Positions 52,000 to 60,712 of a stretch of 64,000 nt of DNA are shown piece after piece (the first letter of the stretch is position 1; every line of letters begins with the position of its first letter). Below the pieces are notes generated by a model, which was given only the letters and a program-made list of their open reading frames with translations, was not told the origin of the DNA and ran no database searches. Origin of the DNA: Lentisphaerae bacterium GWF2_50_93 (GTDB lineage Bacteria; Verrucomicrobiota; Lentisphaeria; Victivallales; GWF2-50-93); assembly GCA_001804815.1 (NCBI GenBank), contig MHBI01000092.1, forward strand, positions 177,090-241,089, written 5' to 3'. The translations under genes were made by a program, and so were the position numbers.

Positions 52000-53349
52000 T
52001 CATTGAATCTGCGGCTTTATTACCGCCTTTGGTTCATTTGCAGCGGACATGTATTTCTGCAACCTCTTTCTCATTTCCTCGCGGACTTTCCCGTATGCGG
52101 GATCTGCGACCAGGTTCGTCTTCTCGTGCGGATCATTTTCCAGATCGTAGAGGAAGTCGTCCACGTATGTGTCGCTGAAGCCTGCATTGCCTGAAACCTT
52201 AGGGGCGCGGGCGCTGTATTTCCATTTATGGGTCCTGATTGCCCTGCCGCAATGGTCCTCGGATATCTGGATATAGACATCGTCCGGCCATGAAGATCTG
52301 GTTGAACCGTCCACTAGTCCGTTCAGAGGACGTCCCTTCATGAAAGCCGGAACTTCCGTTCCGGCTGACTTTAGGATTGTAGGAGGAAGATCTATCAGAC
52401 TCACCATTTCGCTGATTCTTATTCCACCCTTGAATCCGGGAACGCTTATCACCATCGGGATATGCGTGCATCCATCATGGCAGGCCCTCTTGTATTCCTT
52501 GTTCCTCGTCCTGAAGTGCGAACCGTGGTCGCTGGTGAAGATGATTATGGTGTTGTCGTCGATCTTAAGATCCTTCAGCTTCTTCCGGACCCTTCCAAGA
52601 TTTTCATCCAGGCTGTTTATGCATCCCAGATAGTCCGGATAATTCTCCCTCCAGTTTCCTTTTGTCCCTTCAAGATCGCCAGGCACATCATAATTCTTGA
52701 ACTTCTCCTTTGAGCCTTTCGGACCTTCATAGCAGTCGTGGTCGTTCTGGTGATGAGGTTCGATATATGACAGGAAAAGGAAGAACGGTTTATTCAAGTC
52801 CCTGGTTTCAAGATATTCCAGCGCCCAGTCGGTCTGGGCGTCGGCACGGTACCTGCCTTCAGGGAATACCCGCTTGTTGCCGTCCGCATCAAACATGTAT
52901 CCGTCATATGAATGAGAGGTGAACTCCAAAACATCAGAAGCAATCCAGTAGTCGAGATAGCCGCCGCGCCGCTCAACCGGTACAGGCTTCCTGCAGAAAT
53001 CGTCCGGACCTCCGCCATGCCCGCTTGATGCCAGATGCCATTTCCCAATATATCCGGCTTCGTATCCGTTCCTGCGCATTATTTTTGCGACAGTCTCATC
53101 CTGTATGGGAAGCATTACGTTGTTCGTGTGGCATCCGATCTCGCTGGCGTATCTGCCCGTCTGCAGGCAGGCGCGCGCGGGCCCGCAGACTGGCTGACAG
53201 GTGAAGGCGTTTTCAAAGAGGACTCCTTCCTTCGCCATCTGATCCAGGTTCGGAGTGATGTTGAGTTTCTGGCCGTAGCATCCGCAGGTATCCCAGCGCT
53301 GCTGGTCCGTGAAGAAAAATATAACATTGGGCTGATTTGCTTTTTCCAT
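52000..53349 (-). CDS. Type I sulfatase
   Basis: A 449-residue formylglycine sulfatase. It opens MEKANQPNVIFFFTDQQRWD (metal Asp), carries CGPAR at Cys55 (CxPxR maturation motif) and has IIIFTSDHGSHFRTRNKEYK for the second metal site. FLSYIEPHHQNDHDCYEGPK is a typical substrate-pocket region. No signal peptide is evident. AAGGAG lies 8 bases upstream of the start and directly beside a repeat. Its neighbours are another sulfatase and a UroD-like gene on the same strand. Confidence 0.92.
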   Translation of the reverse strand: MEKANQPNVIFFFTDQQRWDTCGCYGQKLNITPNLDQMAKEGVLFENAFTCQPVCGPARACLQTGRYASEIGCHTNNVMLPIQDETVAKIMRRNGYEAGYIGKWHLASSGHGGGPDDFCRKPVPVERRGGYLDYWIASDVLEFTSHSYDGYMFDADGNKRVFPEGRYRADAQTDWALEYLETRDLNKPFFLFLSYIEPHHQNDHDCYEGPKGSKEKFKNYDVPGDLEGTKGNWRENYPDYLGCINSLDENLGRVRKKLKDLKIDDNTIIIFTSDHGSHFRTRNKEYKRACHDGCTHIPMVISVPGFKGGIRISEMVSLIDLPPTILKSAGTEVPAFMKGRPLNGLVDGSTRSSWPDDVYIQISEDHCGRAIRTHKWKYSARAPKVSGNAGFSDTYVDDFLYDLENDPHEKTNLVADPAYGKVREEMRKRLQKYMSAANEPKAVIKPQIQ

Positions 53350-53365
53350 GCCAAATTCTCCTTAT

Positions 53366-53434
53366 AAGTATGTCGGGTTTCAACCCGACGATTGCTTGTC
53401 AAATACTGTTGACGGGTTTAAACCCGTCCTACTT
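53366..53434. repeat. REPIN-like pair, GTCGGGTTTCAACCCGAC class
   Basis: AAGTAT then GTCGGGTTTCAACCCGAC, a spacer, GACGGGTTTAAACCCGTC and CTACTT. Between the UroD-like gene and the sulfatase gene of the minus-strand run. Confidence 0.75.
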
Positions 53435-53435
53435 G

Positions 53436-54539
53436 CTAATTCCTAACCGAATACCCCTTCACCCATTCGCAGACTTCCCTGATCGTCTCCGGCTTGCACA
53501 GAGGAGGCATGACTCCTGCGGACGTGACCACTATGCCCCTGTGATGAGGAAGGACGTCCAGGTCCTTTTCTATCCGCCTTATGATCTCGGATGAATCCTT
53601 TGTCCACAGCATTGCGTTCGTGCCGCCGATCAGGCACTTGTCCGGACACCCTGTCCTGCCATCTAGCAGTGTCGTGTTTCCAAGAGTCGGTGAAGTGAAC
53701 GCCTCAAACGCCTTGACAGGTATTTTCGCCAGATCAGGAAGAAGCGCCTTCAGGTGGCCGCACATGTGAATGACCATGTTCCTGTCAAAACTCTTTGCGA
53801 TTTCCGCACATTCTCCTACATGTTGTGCACAATATTTTTTATACTGATCAGGGGAGATCAGCGTCGTAGAGGTGTTTTCCGTAAGGTAGATCAGATCCAC
53901 TGGACTGTGTTCACAGGTGATCCTGGTCGAATCGGCGAGCACTCTCTGCATTTCCCTGAAAAGTTCCTCGACATCGTCCTGATAGTCGGACAGGAGGAAG
54001 TGGGCGTTCTCGACCCCGGCCATCCATTCGACCCAGTACATCAGCGGCGATTCGCCAACCGAACTGGACAGGACACCGTCTTCTCCATTATCAGCTTTTA
54101 TTTTCTTCAGCTTTTCTAGCTTTTCAAAGTCCGGAACCGTTTCGACATCCTTGAATATCTCAATCATCAGGCGTATGTCTTCCAGGCTTTGGACAGGGAA
54201 TTTCATGGGATGCCAGGACTGGGAGGGCTCATCGAAGACGCAGACCAGTTCTGTCTGGCCTTTTTCAGTCCTGTATGTATTTGTACTTGTGTCGCCGTCG
54301 CGTTTGTGTTTAACTGATGTCTTCTTCCTAAGCTCCTTTACGCAGCCTGGCGCCCAGTTGTGCATGTCGCTGCCTATCAACCTGTGGATAGCGTCGATCT
54401 CCATGTCCTTGTACGGTGCCGTCTGGGCCTTGGGATATGCGCCATCCAGTTTTGGCCAGAACGGCAGCCTGTCGACCGGCTGCATGCGGATTGCCGCAAG
54501 CCATCGTTCACGGGATGTCATTTCATTTTTCATTTTCAT
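53436..54539 (-). CDS. Uroporphyrinogen-decarboxylase-like (methyltransferase-type) protein
   Basis: A 367-residue UroD-superfamily protein. It begins MKMKNEMTSRERWLAAIRMQ, with the family's N-terminal MTSRERWLAAI-x-x-x-PVDRLPF pattern. VIHMCGHLKALLPDLAKIP holds the HxCG signature of the corrinoid/thiol methyltransferase branch. Of three close in-frame starts, ATG 54539 has AGGA upstream. It lies 11 bases after a sulfatase gene in the same run, so the two are probably co-transcribed. The true substrate is unknown. Confidence 0.8.
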   Translation of the reverse strand: MKMKNEMTSRERWLAAIRMQPVDRLPFWPKLDGAYPKAQTAPYKDMEIDAIHRLIGSDMHNWAPGCVKELRKKTSVKHKRDGDTSTNTYRTEKGQTELVCVFDEPSQSWHPMKFPVQSLEDIRLMIEIFKDVETVPDFEKLEKLKKIKADNGEDGVLSSSVGESPLMYWVEWMAGVENAHFLLSDYQDDVEELFREMQRVLADSTRITCEHSPVDLIYLTENTSTTLISPDQYKKYCAQHVGECAEIAKSFDRNMVIHMCGHLKALLPDLAKIPVKAFEAFTSPTLGNTTLLDGRTGCPDKCLIGGTNAMLWTKDSSEIIRRIEKDLDVLPHHRGIVVTSAGVMPPLCKPETIREVCEWVKGYSVRN

Positions 54540-54550
54540 AAGGTCCTGAA

Positions 54551-56020
54551 TTATAGATAATTTTCCAGTCCCAGTCTTGTGAACTGCTCTGCAGGAGAAT
54601 CGTTTTCCTTCATCAGCTTGACCATATGCCTGCACATCTTCTCTTCGACTGCCTTATCGGCAATTGGATTCAGCTGCTTCGGGTCGGCATCGATATCGTA
54701 CAGCAGCGTCTTGTTTCGCGGAGTGCCGCTGCCCCATGGACGCCCTTTGATCTTCATGGTCCTGCATCCCTTTGTGAAGCTGAAAGGTTCCTGCAGGCTC
54801 TCGATCCCATGCAGTTCCTCGACATCAAAAGTCCTCCTCATGTGCGTAGGCATCAGAGTGTATTCATACAACGGAGTATTGTCCGCCCTGGCCGGTCCTC
54901 GCATGTAGATATAATGTCCGTCCGTGCAGTTGACCTGTCCGCCGTGAATTCCGAAAAGTCCGGCTTCCCGAACAGGCTTGTCGCTTTTGATCGTGTCAGC
55001 CAACGGTTTTCCCAGCATGTCCTTCGGAAGAGCAATTCCGAAGTACTCCAGTATTGTCGCAGGCAGATCGATGGTCTGGACGAGACTCTGTCTTCTTTCA
55101 TTCTTTATTCCATGACGCGGATCCCAGATGAAGAGGGGGCTGTTTGCGATCTCGTTATAGAACGGCATCGCGCACTTGCCCCACCAGTCATGCTCGCCAA
55201 GAAGGAACCCGTGATCGGTGTTGACGATGAGCATCGTGTCCTTCCAGAGGTCAAGCTTGTCCATTTGATCCATGACTTTGCCAAGATGGTCATCGCACAT
55301 GGAGATGAGTGCTGCATTGAGCATCTTGTAGTGCTTTGTCAGGGCTTCGTCCTTCACCGGGCTGTATGGAGGCCAGTCGTTCTGGAATTTGCTGAAATCG
55401 TAGTCATAGAGCTTCTTGTATTTTTCCGGGACATAATAGGGTTCATGCGGGTCGAAGGTCTCGATCTGCAGGAACCACTTGTCGTTTTTCGCGTTCCTGC
55501 GCATGAATTCAAGACCCATGGCGGTGGTCTTCGCCTGTGGGAATTCGGACTCTTTCCTGATATGCTGGCGGTTTACCGAGTCCTGGAAGGCCCATTCGCC
55601 ATCCCTCTGGGGATTGTGGTTGAAGATGCTCTTGTCCATGTCGCCCATCCACGGATCTCCTTCCTGCCCACGCGAGATCTCCCAGGTCTTGAAACGTGTA
55701 TGGTAGTTGCAGCCGCCTTCCTCCCAGTAGTGGTAGTGATCGCTCGCGAGGTGGCTCCATATGCCGTTCCTCTTCAGGATCTCGGGCATTGAGTCGTCGA
55801 AAGGTTCGATGGGGCTCCAGCTGCGGTGCAGGAAATTGTATCTTCCGGTGTGGAGTTCGCGGCGCGCTGGCATGCAGGGCATGCTGCCGACGAAAGACTT
55901 GTCGAACGTTACCGATCTTTCCGCAAGCCTCTTGAAGTTCGGAGCATGTACCCAGTCGCATCCATAAGGCGGCAGCATGTGCCGGTTCAGCGAATCAAAC
56001 ATCAACATTATTGCCTTCAT
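54551..56020 (-). CDS. Type I sulfatase
   Basis: A 489-residue formylglycine sulfatase. It starts MKAIMLMFDSLNRHMLPPYG (the metal Asp is in FDS), with the maturation motif CMPAR at Cys49 and the second metal block MLIVNTDHGFLLGEHDWWGK. The frame extends to 56056, but ATG 56020 has AAGG upstream and is where homology begins. No export signal is visible. The start overlaps the end of the IclR gene by 26 bases, suggesting coupling. This opening resembles sulfatases acting on sugar sulfates, but the substrate is not known. Confidence 0.92.
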   Translation of the reverse strand: MKAIMLMFDSLNRHMLPPYGCDWVHAPNFKRLAERSVTFDKSFVGSMPCMPARRELHTGRYNFLHRSWSPIEPFDDSMPEILKRNGIWSHLASDHYHYWEEGGCNYHTRFKTWEISRGQEGDPWMGDMDKSIFNHNPQRDGEWAFQDSVNRQHIRKESEFPQAKTTAMGLEFMRRNAKNDKWFLQIETFDPHEPYYVPEKYKKLYDYDFSKFQNDWPPYSPVKDEALTKHYKMLNAALISMCDDHLGKVMDQMDKLDLWKDTMLIVNTDHGFLLGEHDWWGKCAMPFYNEIANSPLFIWDPRHGIKNERRQSLVQTIDLPATILEYFGIALPKDMLGKPLADTIKSDKPVREAGLFGIHGGQVNCTDGHYIYMRGPARADNTPLYEYTLMPTHMRRTFDVEELHGIESLQEPFSFTKGCRTMKIKGRPWGSGTPRNKTLLYDIDADPKQLNPIADKAVEEKMCRHMVKLMKENDSPAEQFTRLGLENYL

Positions 56021-56753
56021 ATAGCCTTGATATCCTTTCTGCAATGTTTTTGACAAACGGTTCCGTCCGTGCGATTTCTTTCTTATCCGGAGCCTGGGCG
56101 CGGAAACTCAGTCCGACCGTCCCCATGATCTTCCTGCCGGAAAAGACAGGAGAAGCCAGCCTGTAGATGACATTATCCTTCCCCCAGTCCCGGATGAAAC
56201 AGAGTCCATTCCTGATCTCTTCAAGCCTCTTCAGGTATTTTGCATCATCCATAAAAAGCCCGTCGGGATCAAACAGCTTCCGGATCTGCTGGTTTCCAAA
56301 TGACATGAGTATCTGTCCGAATCCATGCGCGGCTGGCGATCCCATTGCCTTGAACAGGTCTATGTAATGGAAATCCTCCGACACTTCGGATTTGCCGATC
56401 AGGAAGGCTCCATTCTTCCCGAGTTCAAAGTATGCTGCTGAGCGTTTCGTGTCCGAAGCCAGGGCGTTAAGAAATGGTTTTACGGCTTCTTCGATCCTAG
56501 TTTCACCTTTTAGTTTCCTGGAGATCTCATGCATGAGCGGACCTGTCCTGTAAGCACCTGAGACATCCTTCACGATTATGTTTTCATACGCCATCGCCTT
56601 GAGCAGCCTGGAGAGAGCGGCAGGCGTTGCGGGCGAGATTGCCTTGAGCAGTTCGGAAAAGGATGCGCCATCAGGTTTTGACGCGCAGATCCTGAGGACG
56701 TTGAACGCCCTTCCCAGCGGCAGCAGTCTTCCATGTTGTTCGTTCTTATTCAT
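55995..56753 (-). CDS. IclR family transcriptional regulator
   Basis: A 252-residue regulator. The winged helix-turn-helix domain covers about 10-75 (RAFNVLRICASKPDGASFSE, then LLKAISPATPAALSRLLKAM). The C-terminal effector domain has typical IclR segments (GFGQILMSFGNQQIRKLF, YRLASPVFSGRKIMGTVGLS). ATG 56753 is chosen over a possible TTG further upstream; neither has a clear ribosome site. It heads a run of a sulfatase, a UroD-like gene and two more sulfatases. A perfect palindrome lies just upstream. It may also affect the divergent alpha/beta hydrolase at 57025. Confidence 0.88.
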   Translation of the reverse strand: MNKNEQHGRLLPLGRAFNVLRICASKPDGASFSELLKAISPATPAALSRLLKAMAYENIIVKDVSGAYRTGPLMHEISRKLKGETRIEEAVKPFLNALASDTKRSAAYFELGKNGAFLIGKSEVSEDFHYIDLFKAMGSPAAHGFGQILMSFGNQQIRKLFDPDGLFMDDAKYLKRLEEIRNGLCFIRDWGKDNVIYRLASPVFSGRKIMGTVGLSFRAQAPDKKEIARTEPFVKNIAERISRLYEGNNVDV

Positions 56754-56763
56754 AAGTATCAAA

Positions 56764-56782
56764 TATGATATTAAATATCATA
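56764..56782. promoter_or_regulatory. 19-base operator-like palindrome
   Basis: TATGATATT-A-AATATCATA is perfectly symmetrical and ends 10 bases before the IclR start codon. It is a candidate autoregulatory site. Confidence 0.55.
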
Positions 56783-56862
56783 AACAATATCACAGGCTTT
56801 TGACGAGTCAAGGGATTTCATAAAAATTATACGGAAAAATTCGGCTTAGGGGGTTTTCGCTT

Positions 56863-56934
56863 GTAGTAGCGCATGTTTGCGCGTACTTAACGGAATCGCG
56901 ACAGACCAAAGAACGCGCAAACATGCGCTACTAC
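56863..56934. repeat. REPIN-like pair, GTAGTAGCGC class
   Basis: GTAGTAGCGCATGTTTGCGC with G, spacer, then CGCGCAAACATGCGCTACTA with C. This is an uninterrupted pair of the class that is split by another element at 20784-20913. Between the IclR and alpha/beta hydrolase genes. Confidence 0.8.
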
Positions 56935-57024
56935 GAACAATTCCATACTCAAATTTACTTTTACGTCATACGTGCTAGTTTTAGATGTTTCCTATTTCTC
57001 GGAACAAAAACATAGAGAGGCCCA

Positions 57025-58086
57025 ATGAAAACCTCAAAAGAAACCCGTGATCTCCAGCCCTCGACAGAACTTTGGCGGATGTTTGATTCCATCAAACCCA
57101 AATATGCATTCAAGGCAGAAAAAGCTGGGGACGCCCGCAGCTGGCAGATATCCACAAGAAAAGCGCTCGCGGAGAAGATCGGACTCGGCGTGATCCCAAA
57201 AGCTTCACCGAATCCCCGAAAAATTGAATCCGTTGACAAGAAGGACTACGTCCGCGAAAAGATTCTCATACAGACCGGGCCCAATTGTCTGATGCCCGTA
57301 TACATTCTCATTCCGAAAAATGCGCCGCGTCCGCTTCCAGTCGTCATAGCATATCATGGTCACGGATATGGCGTCAAGGACATCGTCGGACTCTGGGAGG
57401 ACGGCGCCGAGAGGAGCGCTCCGGACGGCTACCACAAGGATTTCGCGGTATCGATATGCAGACGGGGTTTTGCAGTCGCAGCGCCTGAGATCTCGTGTTT
57501 CGGCGAGCGGCAGACCGACTTTTCATATCTCAACGTTAAAATAGGGCAGCAGTCGGCTTCGACATGCACCCACTCTGCGATGCTCGCATTCCACCTGGGG
57601 ATCTCCGTTGTCGGACTTCGCGTGCATGACGGTATGAGACTCGTGGACTATCTGGAGACCAGAAAGGATATGGATGTAAGCCGTCTAGGAGCCATGGGAA
57701 TCTCCGGCGGAGGAATGAATACTTTCTTTTCGACATGCCTGGACACCCGCATCAAGGCCTGTGTAGTCAGCGGATACTACTCCTCGTTCCGTGACAGCCT
57801 CCTGGCTATGCACCATTGTGCCTGCAACTTCGTGCCGGGGATGGTGGAGTTCGGTGAGATGCAGGATCTTTTTGGTCTGATAGCCCCGCGTCCGATGCTG
57901 GTCGAGGCAGGAACCTACGATCCCATATTCCCAATTAAAGCAGTACGCAAGGCCGTTGCCAGGGCAAACGAGATTTACAAGATATTTGGTTCTGACAGAA
58001 AAGTCGAGACGGACTATTTCGAGGGAAGGCATCAGATAAGCGGGAAGAAGGCCTATGATTTCCTGAAGGACAAGTTGATTATGTAA
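57025..58086 (+). CDS. Alpha/beta hydrolase (acetyl-xylan-esterase/dienelactone-hydrolase-like)
   Basis: A 353-residue alpha/beta hydrolase. LPVVIAYHGHGYGVKD is the oxyanion-hole strand, LGAMGISGGGMNTFF the nucleophile elbow (G-x-S-x-G), PRPMLVEAGTYDPIFP precedes the expected acid Asp, and FEGRHQISGKKAYDFL supplies the His. No signal peptide is seen. The family includes deacetylases of sugars. The stop codon TAA lies in a GTAACACAG-type repeat. It is divergent from the IclR-sulfatase run. Confidence 0.82.
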   Translation: MKTSKETRDLQPSTELWRMFDSIKPKYAFKAEKAGDARSWQISTRKALAEKIGLGVIPKASPNPRKIESVDKKDYVREKILIQTGPNCLMPVYILIPKNAPRPLPVVIAYHGHGYGVKDIVGLWEDGAERSAPDGYHKDFAVSICRRGFAVAAPEISCFGERQTDFSYLNVKIGQQSASTCTHSAMLAFHLGISVVGLRVHDGMRLVDYLETRKDMDVSRLGAMGISGGGMNTFFSTCLDTRIKACVVSGYYSSFRDSLLAMHHCACNFVPGMVEFGEMQDLFGLIAPRPMLVEAGTYDPIFPIKAVRKAVARANEIYKIFGSDRKVETDYFEGRHQISGKKAYDFLKDKLIM

Positions 58087-58152
58087 CACAGACATTCTTG
58101 TCTGTAGTTTCAAAATTCATATTCAATCGCAGACAGGAATGTCTGCGTTACT
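58083..58152. repeat. REPIN-like pair, GTAACACAGACATTC class, overlapping a stop codon
   Basis: GTAACACAGACATTCTTGTC with TG, spacer, then CGCAGACAGGAATGTCTGCG with TTAC. The TAA at 58084-58086 ends the alpha/beta hydrolase gene. Outer ends GTAAC/GTTAC are a variant of GTAG/CTAC. Confidence 0.75.
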
Positions 58153-58291
58153 CCCCCGATAAGAGGAAGAGCGACAACACCCCTGATGCTTGAGTTATCT
58201 CGTCCCGCTCTCCCGCTCCTGTTTTTCCACGTCATGGAAAACAAAATTCATACCAGTTGTAACAAAGTATGAAATTAGTAACAATTAGCAT

Positions 58292-58320
58292 TTGACAAAA
58301 GGTGATTATATGGATATAAT
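58292..58320 (+). promoter_or_regulatory. Perfect consensus promoter of the LacI-GH130 operon
   Basis: TTGACA (58292-58297), a 17-base spacer and TATAAT (58315-58320), an exact housekeeping consensus. Two direct GTAACAA copies lie upstream (58259 and 58278), and GTAAC...GTTAC (58340-58361) lies downstream of the expected start, a possible operator. Confidence 0.7.
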
Positions 58321-58373
58321 AATGATACAAATTAAAAATGTAACATTAGGCGTTGCGTTACGGGGCGTGCTGC

Positions 58374-59429
58374 ATGAAGATAAACAGAAAAAGAATAAAC
58401 ATGAGGCTGATCGCGAAGGAGCTGGGGATAAGTCCGATGACGGTGTCGCGCGCGCTCAACGGTTCCCCGCTGGTCAAGGAAGCCACCAGGAGCAGGATCG
58501 TCTCGCAGGTGCAGGATCTCGGATATGACTTCGAGAACCGTCTCCGCAGCCTGAAGGAGGACCGCCTCAAGAACATCGCCATCCATTGCGGCGAGGAGAA
58601 GACGACCGGCGTTTCCGCTTTTGACTTCTACATCCAGCTCCATTACTTCTGCATCAGCCAGGTAAAGAGGAGGGGGTTCTCCGGCAATACCGTGGATTTG
58701 AATTCCAGCGGCAGGGGCGACATCACCATGCTTTCAAAATGCCGCGCGCTCATCCTTCTCAGCCCCCTCAGGCCGCAGGTATGGCAGGAGATCAGGATCA
58801 AATTCCCGAAACTTAAGACCATAAACATGTTCGGGGAAGTCGAAGGAGTTCCGACGGTCACACCTGACGAGACCGGAGGCGGAGAAATCGCAGGAAGACA
58901 TGTCGCTTCGAAGGGGCACAGGAATATTGGAGTATTCCTGGATCTCTCGGAAAGAAGCTTCCTTCTGAGATATGCCGGGTTCATAGCAGGTGTCCACAGC
59001 GTGCGTCAGGACGTCAGGATAGAGCCGATCAGCTTCGCCAATCCTGCGGACAAGGACGAGGCCGACAGGCTGAAGGAGGAGGCGCTGGACATTTATTTCT
59101 CCGCGAACAAGAAAAATATGCCGACTGCGTTCTTTGTCCCGAACTGCTATGCTGCAATATACCTGTACAATTATCTCAAAAGGCATGGCATCAAGGTGCC
59201 GAGTGACGCCGGTCTTGTAGGATATGACAACATTGATTATTACAAGATGGCCGACATCCAGATTTCCAGGGTCTATTTCGAGGTGAGGGATCTTGCGTTT
59301 CAGGCCGTAGATATCGCCTGTTCGATCATTGAGAAGGACGAGAGTCCGCTATTCACCGTGAACCTTCCGGTGAAGTTCATGGACTGCGGATCCGTCCTTC
59401 CCATAGGAAAAATGAAAAGAAAAAGCTAA
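58374..59429 (+). CDS. LacI family transcriptional regulator
   Basis: A 351-residue LacI/GalR-type regulator. The helix-turn-helix MRLIAKELGISPMTVSRALN lies near residues 10-29. The effector domain has RHVASKGHRNIGVFLDLSER (62-base-region typical of GHRxI), AFFVPNCYAAIYLYNYLKRH and AGLVGYDNIDYYKMADIQIS. ATG 58374 is used; no strong ribosome site is seen, and ATG 58401 is possible but would cut close to the DNA-binding helix. It is followed 1 base later by the GH130 gene, so it very probably controls that enzyme. Confidence 0.9.
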   Translation: MKINRKRINMRLIAKELGISPMTVSRALNGSPLVKEATRSRIVSQVQDLGYDFENRLRSLKEDRLKNIAIHCGEEKTTGVSAFDFYIQLHYFCISQVKRRGFSGNTVDLNSSGRGDITMLSKCRALILLSPLRPQVWQEIRIKFPKLKTINMFGEVEGVPTVTPDETGGGEIAGRHVASKGHRNIGVFLDLSERSFLLRYAGFIAGVHSVRQDVRIEPISFANPADKDEADRLKEEALDIYFSANKKNMPTAFFVPNCYAAIYLYNYLKRHGIKVPSDAGLVGYDNIDYYKMADIQISRVYFEVRDLAFQAVDIACSIIEKDESPLFTVNLPVKFMDCGSVLPIGKMKRKS

Positions 59430-59430
59430 C

Positions 59431-60342
59431 ATGCCAGTTCTCAAGAGACATCCGAAGAATCCGATACTGACGCCGCAGGAGCTCCCTTTCGATGCGTATA
59501 CGGTGTTCAACGCAGGAACAGCCAGGTACAAGGGGAAGATCCTGCTCCTGCTAAGGATCGAGACGACCGAGCGCAAGACCGTGTTCCATGTTGCGACAAG
59601 CAGCGACGGGATCAAGTTCAAAGTCAGCAAGGACCCCATCAATTATCCTTTGAGCGAACTCGAGAAGCTCGGGAACCGGGCGCACAGGTTCGACATGCGC
59701 ATCACTCCTATGGACGGCACCTTCTACGTCTGCCATGCGGTATGGCTTGATCCCTGGGGTTCCTGCATCGCGATCGCGAAGACCGACGATTTTGTGAATT
59801 TCAAGCAGATCTCGATGTCGGTACCATCGAACCGGAACGCCGTGCTCTTCCCGGAGAAGATCAATGGCAAGTATATCCGCCTCGAACGTCCGCAGAACAT
59901 AGACGGATCAGGTTCGACATGGACAAGCGAGTCCAATGATCTCATCCACTGGGGCAATCCGCGGCCTGTCAAGATACCATGCACCGACTGGTCGAACAGG
60001 AAGAACGGTCCGGGTTGCATCCCGATCAAAACGGCTGAAGGCTGGCTTGAGATCTACCATGGGACATGCATGACGGCATCCACGGAGAACTACTATCTGG
60101 GAGCATGCCTGCTAGATCTCAAGGATCCTTCGAAAGTCCTGGCTGCTCCGAGGAAATTCATTTTAGCCGCCGAGGAGACTTATGAATGCGTAGGACAGGT
60201 TCCGAATGTGGTATTCACAGGAGGTGCATGCGAGATGGATGACGGCAAGCTGAATATCTATTACGGAGGCGCCGACACCAGGATCTGCCTGGCGCAGACG
60301 ACGGTGAAGGAACTTGTTGGGTTCTGTCTGAAGAACAAATAA
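59431..60342 (+). CDS. GH130-type glycoside phosphorylase
   Basis: A 303-residue five-bladed propeller protein matching GH130, whose members phosphorolyse beta-mannosides or act as related hydrolases. It opens VLKRHPKNPILTPQELPF. The remaining blades show FDMRITPMDGTFYVCHAVWL, SNRNAVLFPEKINGKYIRLE, WLEIYHGTC and NIYYGGADTRICLAQT. Asp within the MRITPMD segment is the usual acid. No signal peptide is present, so it acts in the cytoplasm. It is coupled to a LacI gene. A mannose-containing product from GH26 action is one attractive substrate; this is inference. Confidence 0.9.
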   Translation: MPVLKRHPKNPILTPQELPFDAYTVFNAGTARYKGKILLLLRIETTERKTVFHVATSSDGIKFKVSKDPINYPLSELEKLGNRAHRFDMRITPMDGTFYVCHAVWLDPWGSCIAIAKTDDFVNFKQISMSVPSNRNAVLFPEKINGKYIRLERPQNIDGSGSTWTSESNDLIHWGNPRPVKIPCTDWSNRKNGPGCIPIKTAEGWLEIYHGTCMTASTENYYLGACLLDLKDPSKVLAAPRKFILAAEETYECVGQVPNVVFTGGACEMDDGKLNIYYGGADTRICLAQTTVKELVGFCLKNK

Positions 60343-60712
60343 AGAATAGACGTAGGCGTTTAGCTTGAAAACATGAGGCTGTTAGTTTGTCCCTAAAAGT
60401 ATGTCGGGTTTTAACCCGACGCTTGGTTGGCGGTTTAAAAACCGCCCTACTTTTAAGGCAGAATACCGGTTTAATGCTTACGACACGAATCGACTGTAAA
60501 ATTTACTGAAAGACTTCTTAAGGGAAAGGAGTGTTGGAGTCCAAACTTTAGTTTGTCCTTGATTCGTTGGTAGCGACCAACTGAGGAGGAGACAGTTCTT
60601 TAAGTAGTTTGCGATCTCCGAGCGCAAATGGCAAATGAAGAAGATGGCTATTGCGCCAAGGATGTCGCAAGCTACCAAAGCAAAATATTAAAAATGACAA
60701 AGGAGAAATTTT
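60343..60712. other. Gene-free stretch with repeats
   Basis: It contains a GTCGGGTTTTAACCCGAC-class pair (60396-60452), a GTTGGAGTCCAAACTTTAG hairpin-type sequence near 60531 related to sequence near 47530, and a GTAGCGACCAAC to AAGTAG region (60570-60610). No convincing gene is seen. Confidence 0.5.
60396..60452. repeat. REPIN-like pair, GTCGGGTTTTAACCCGAC class
   Basis: AAAGTAT, GTCGGGTTTTAACCCGAC, spacer, GGCGGTTTAAAAACCGCC, CTACTT. Confidence 0.8.
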
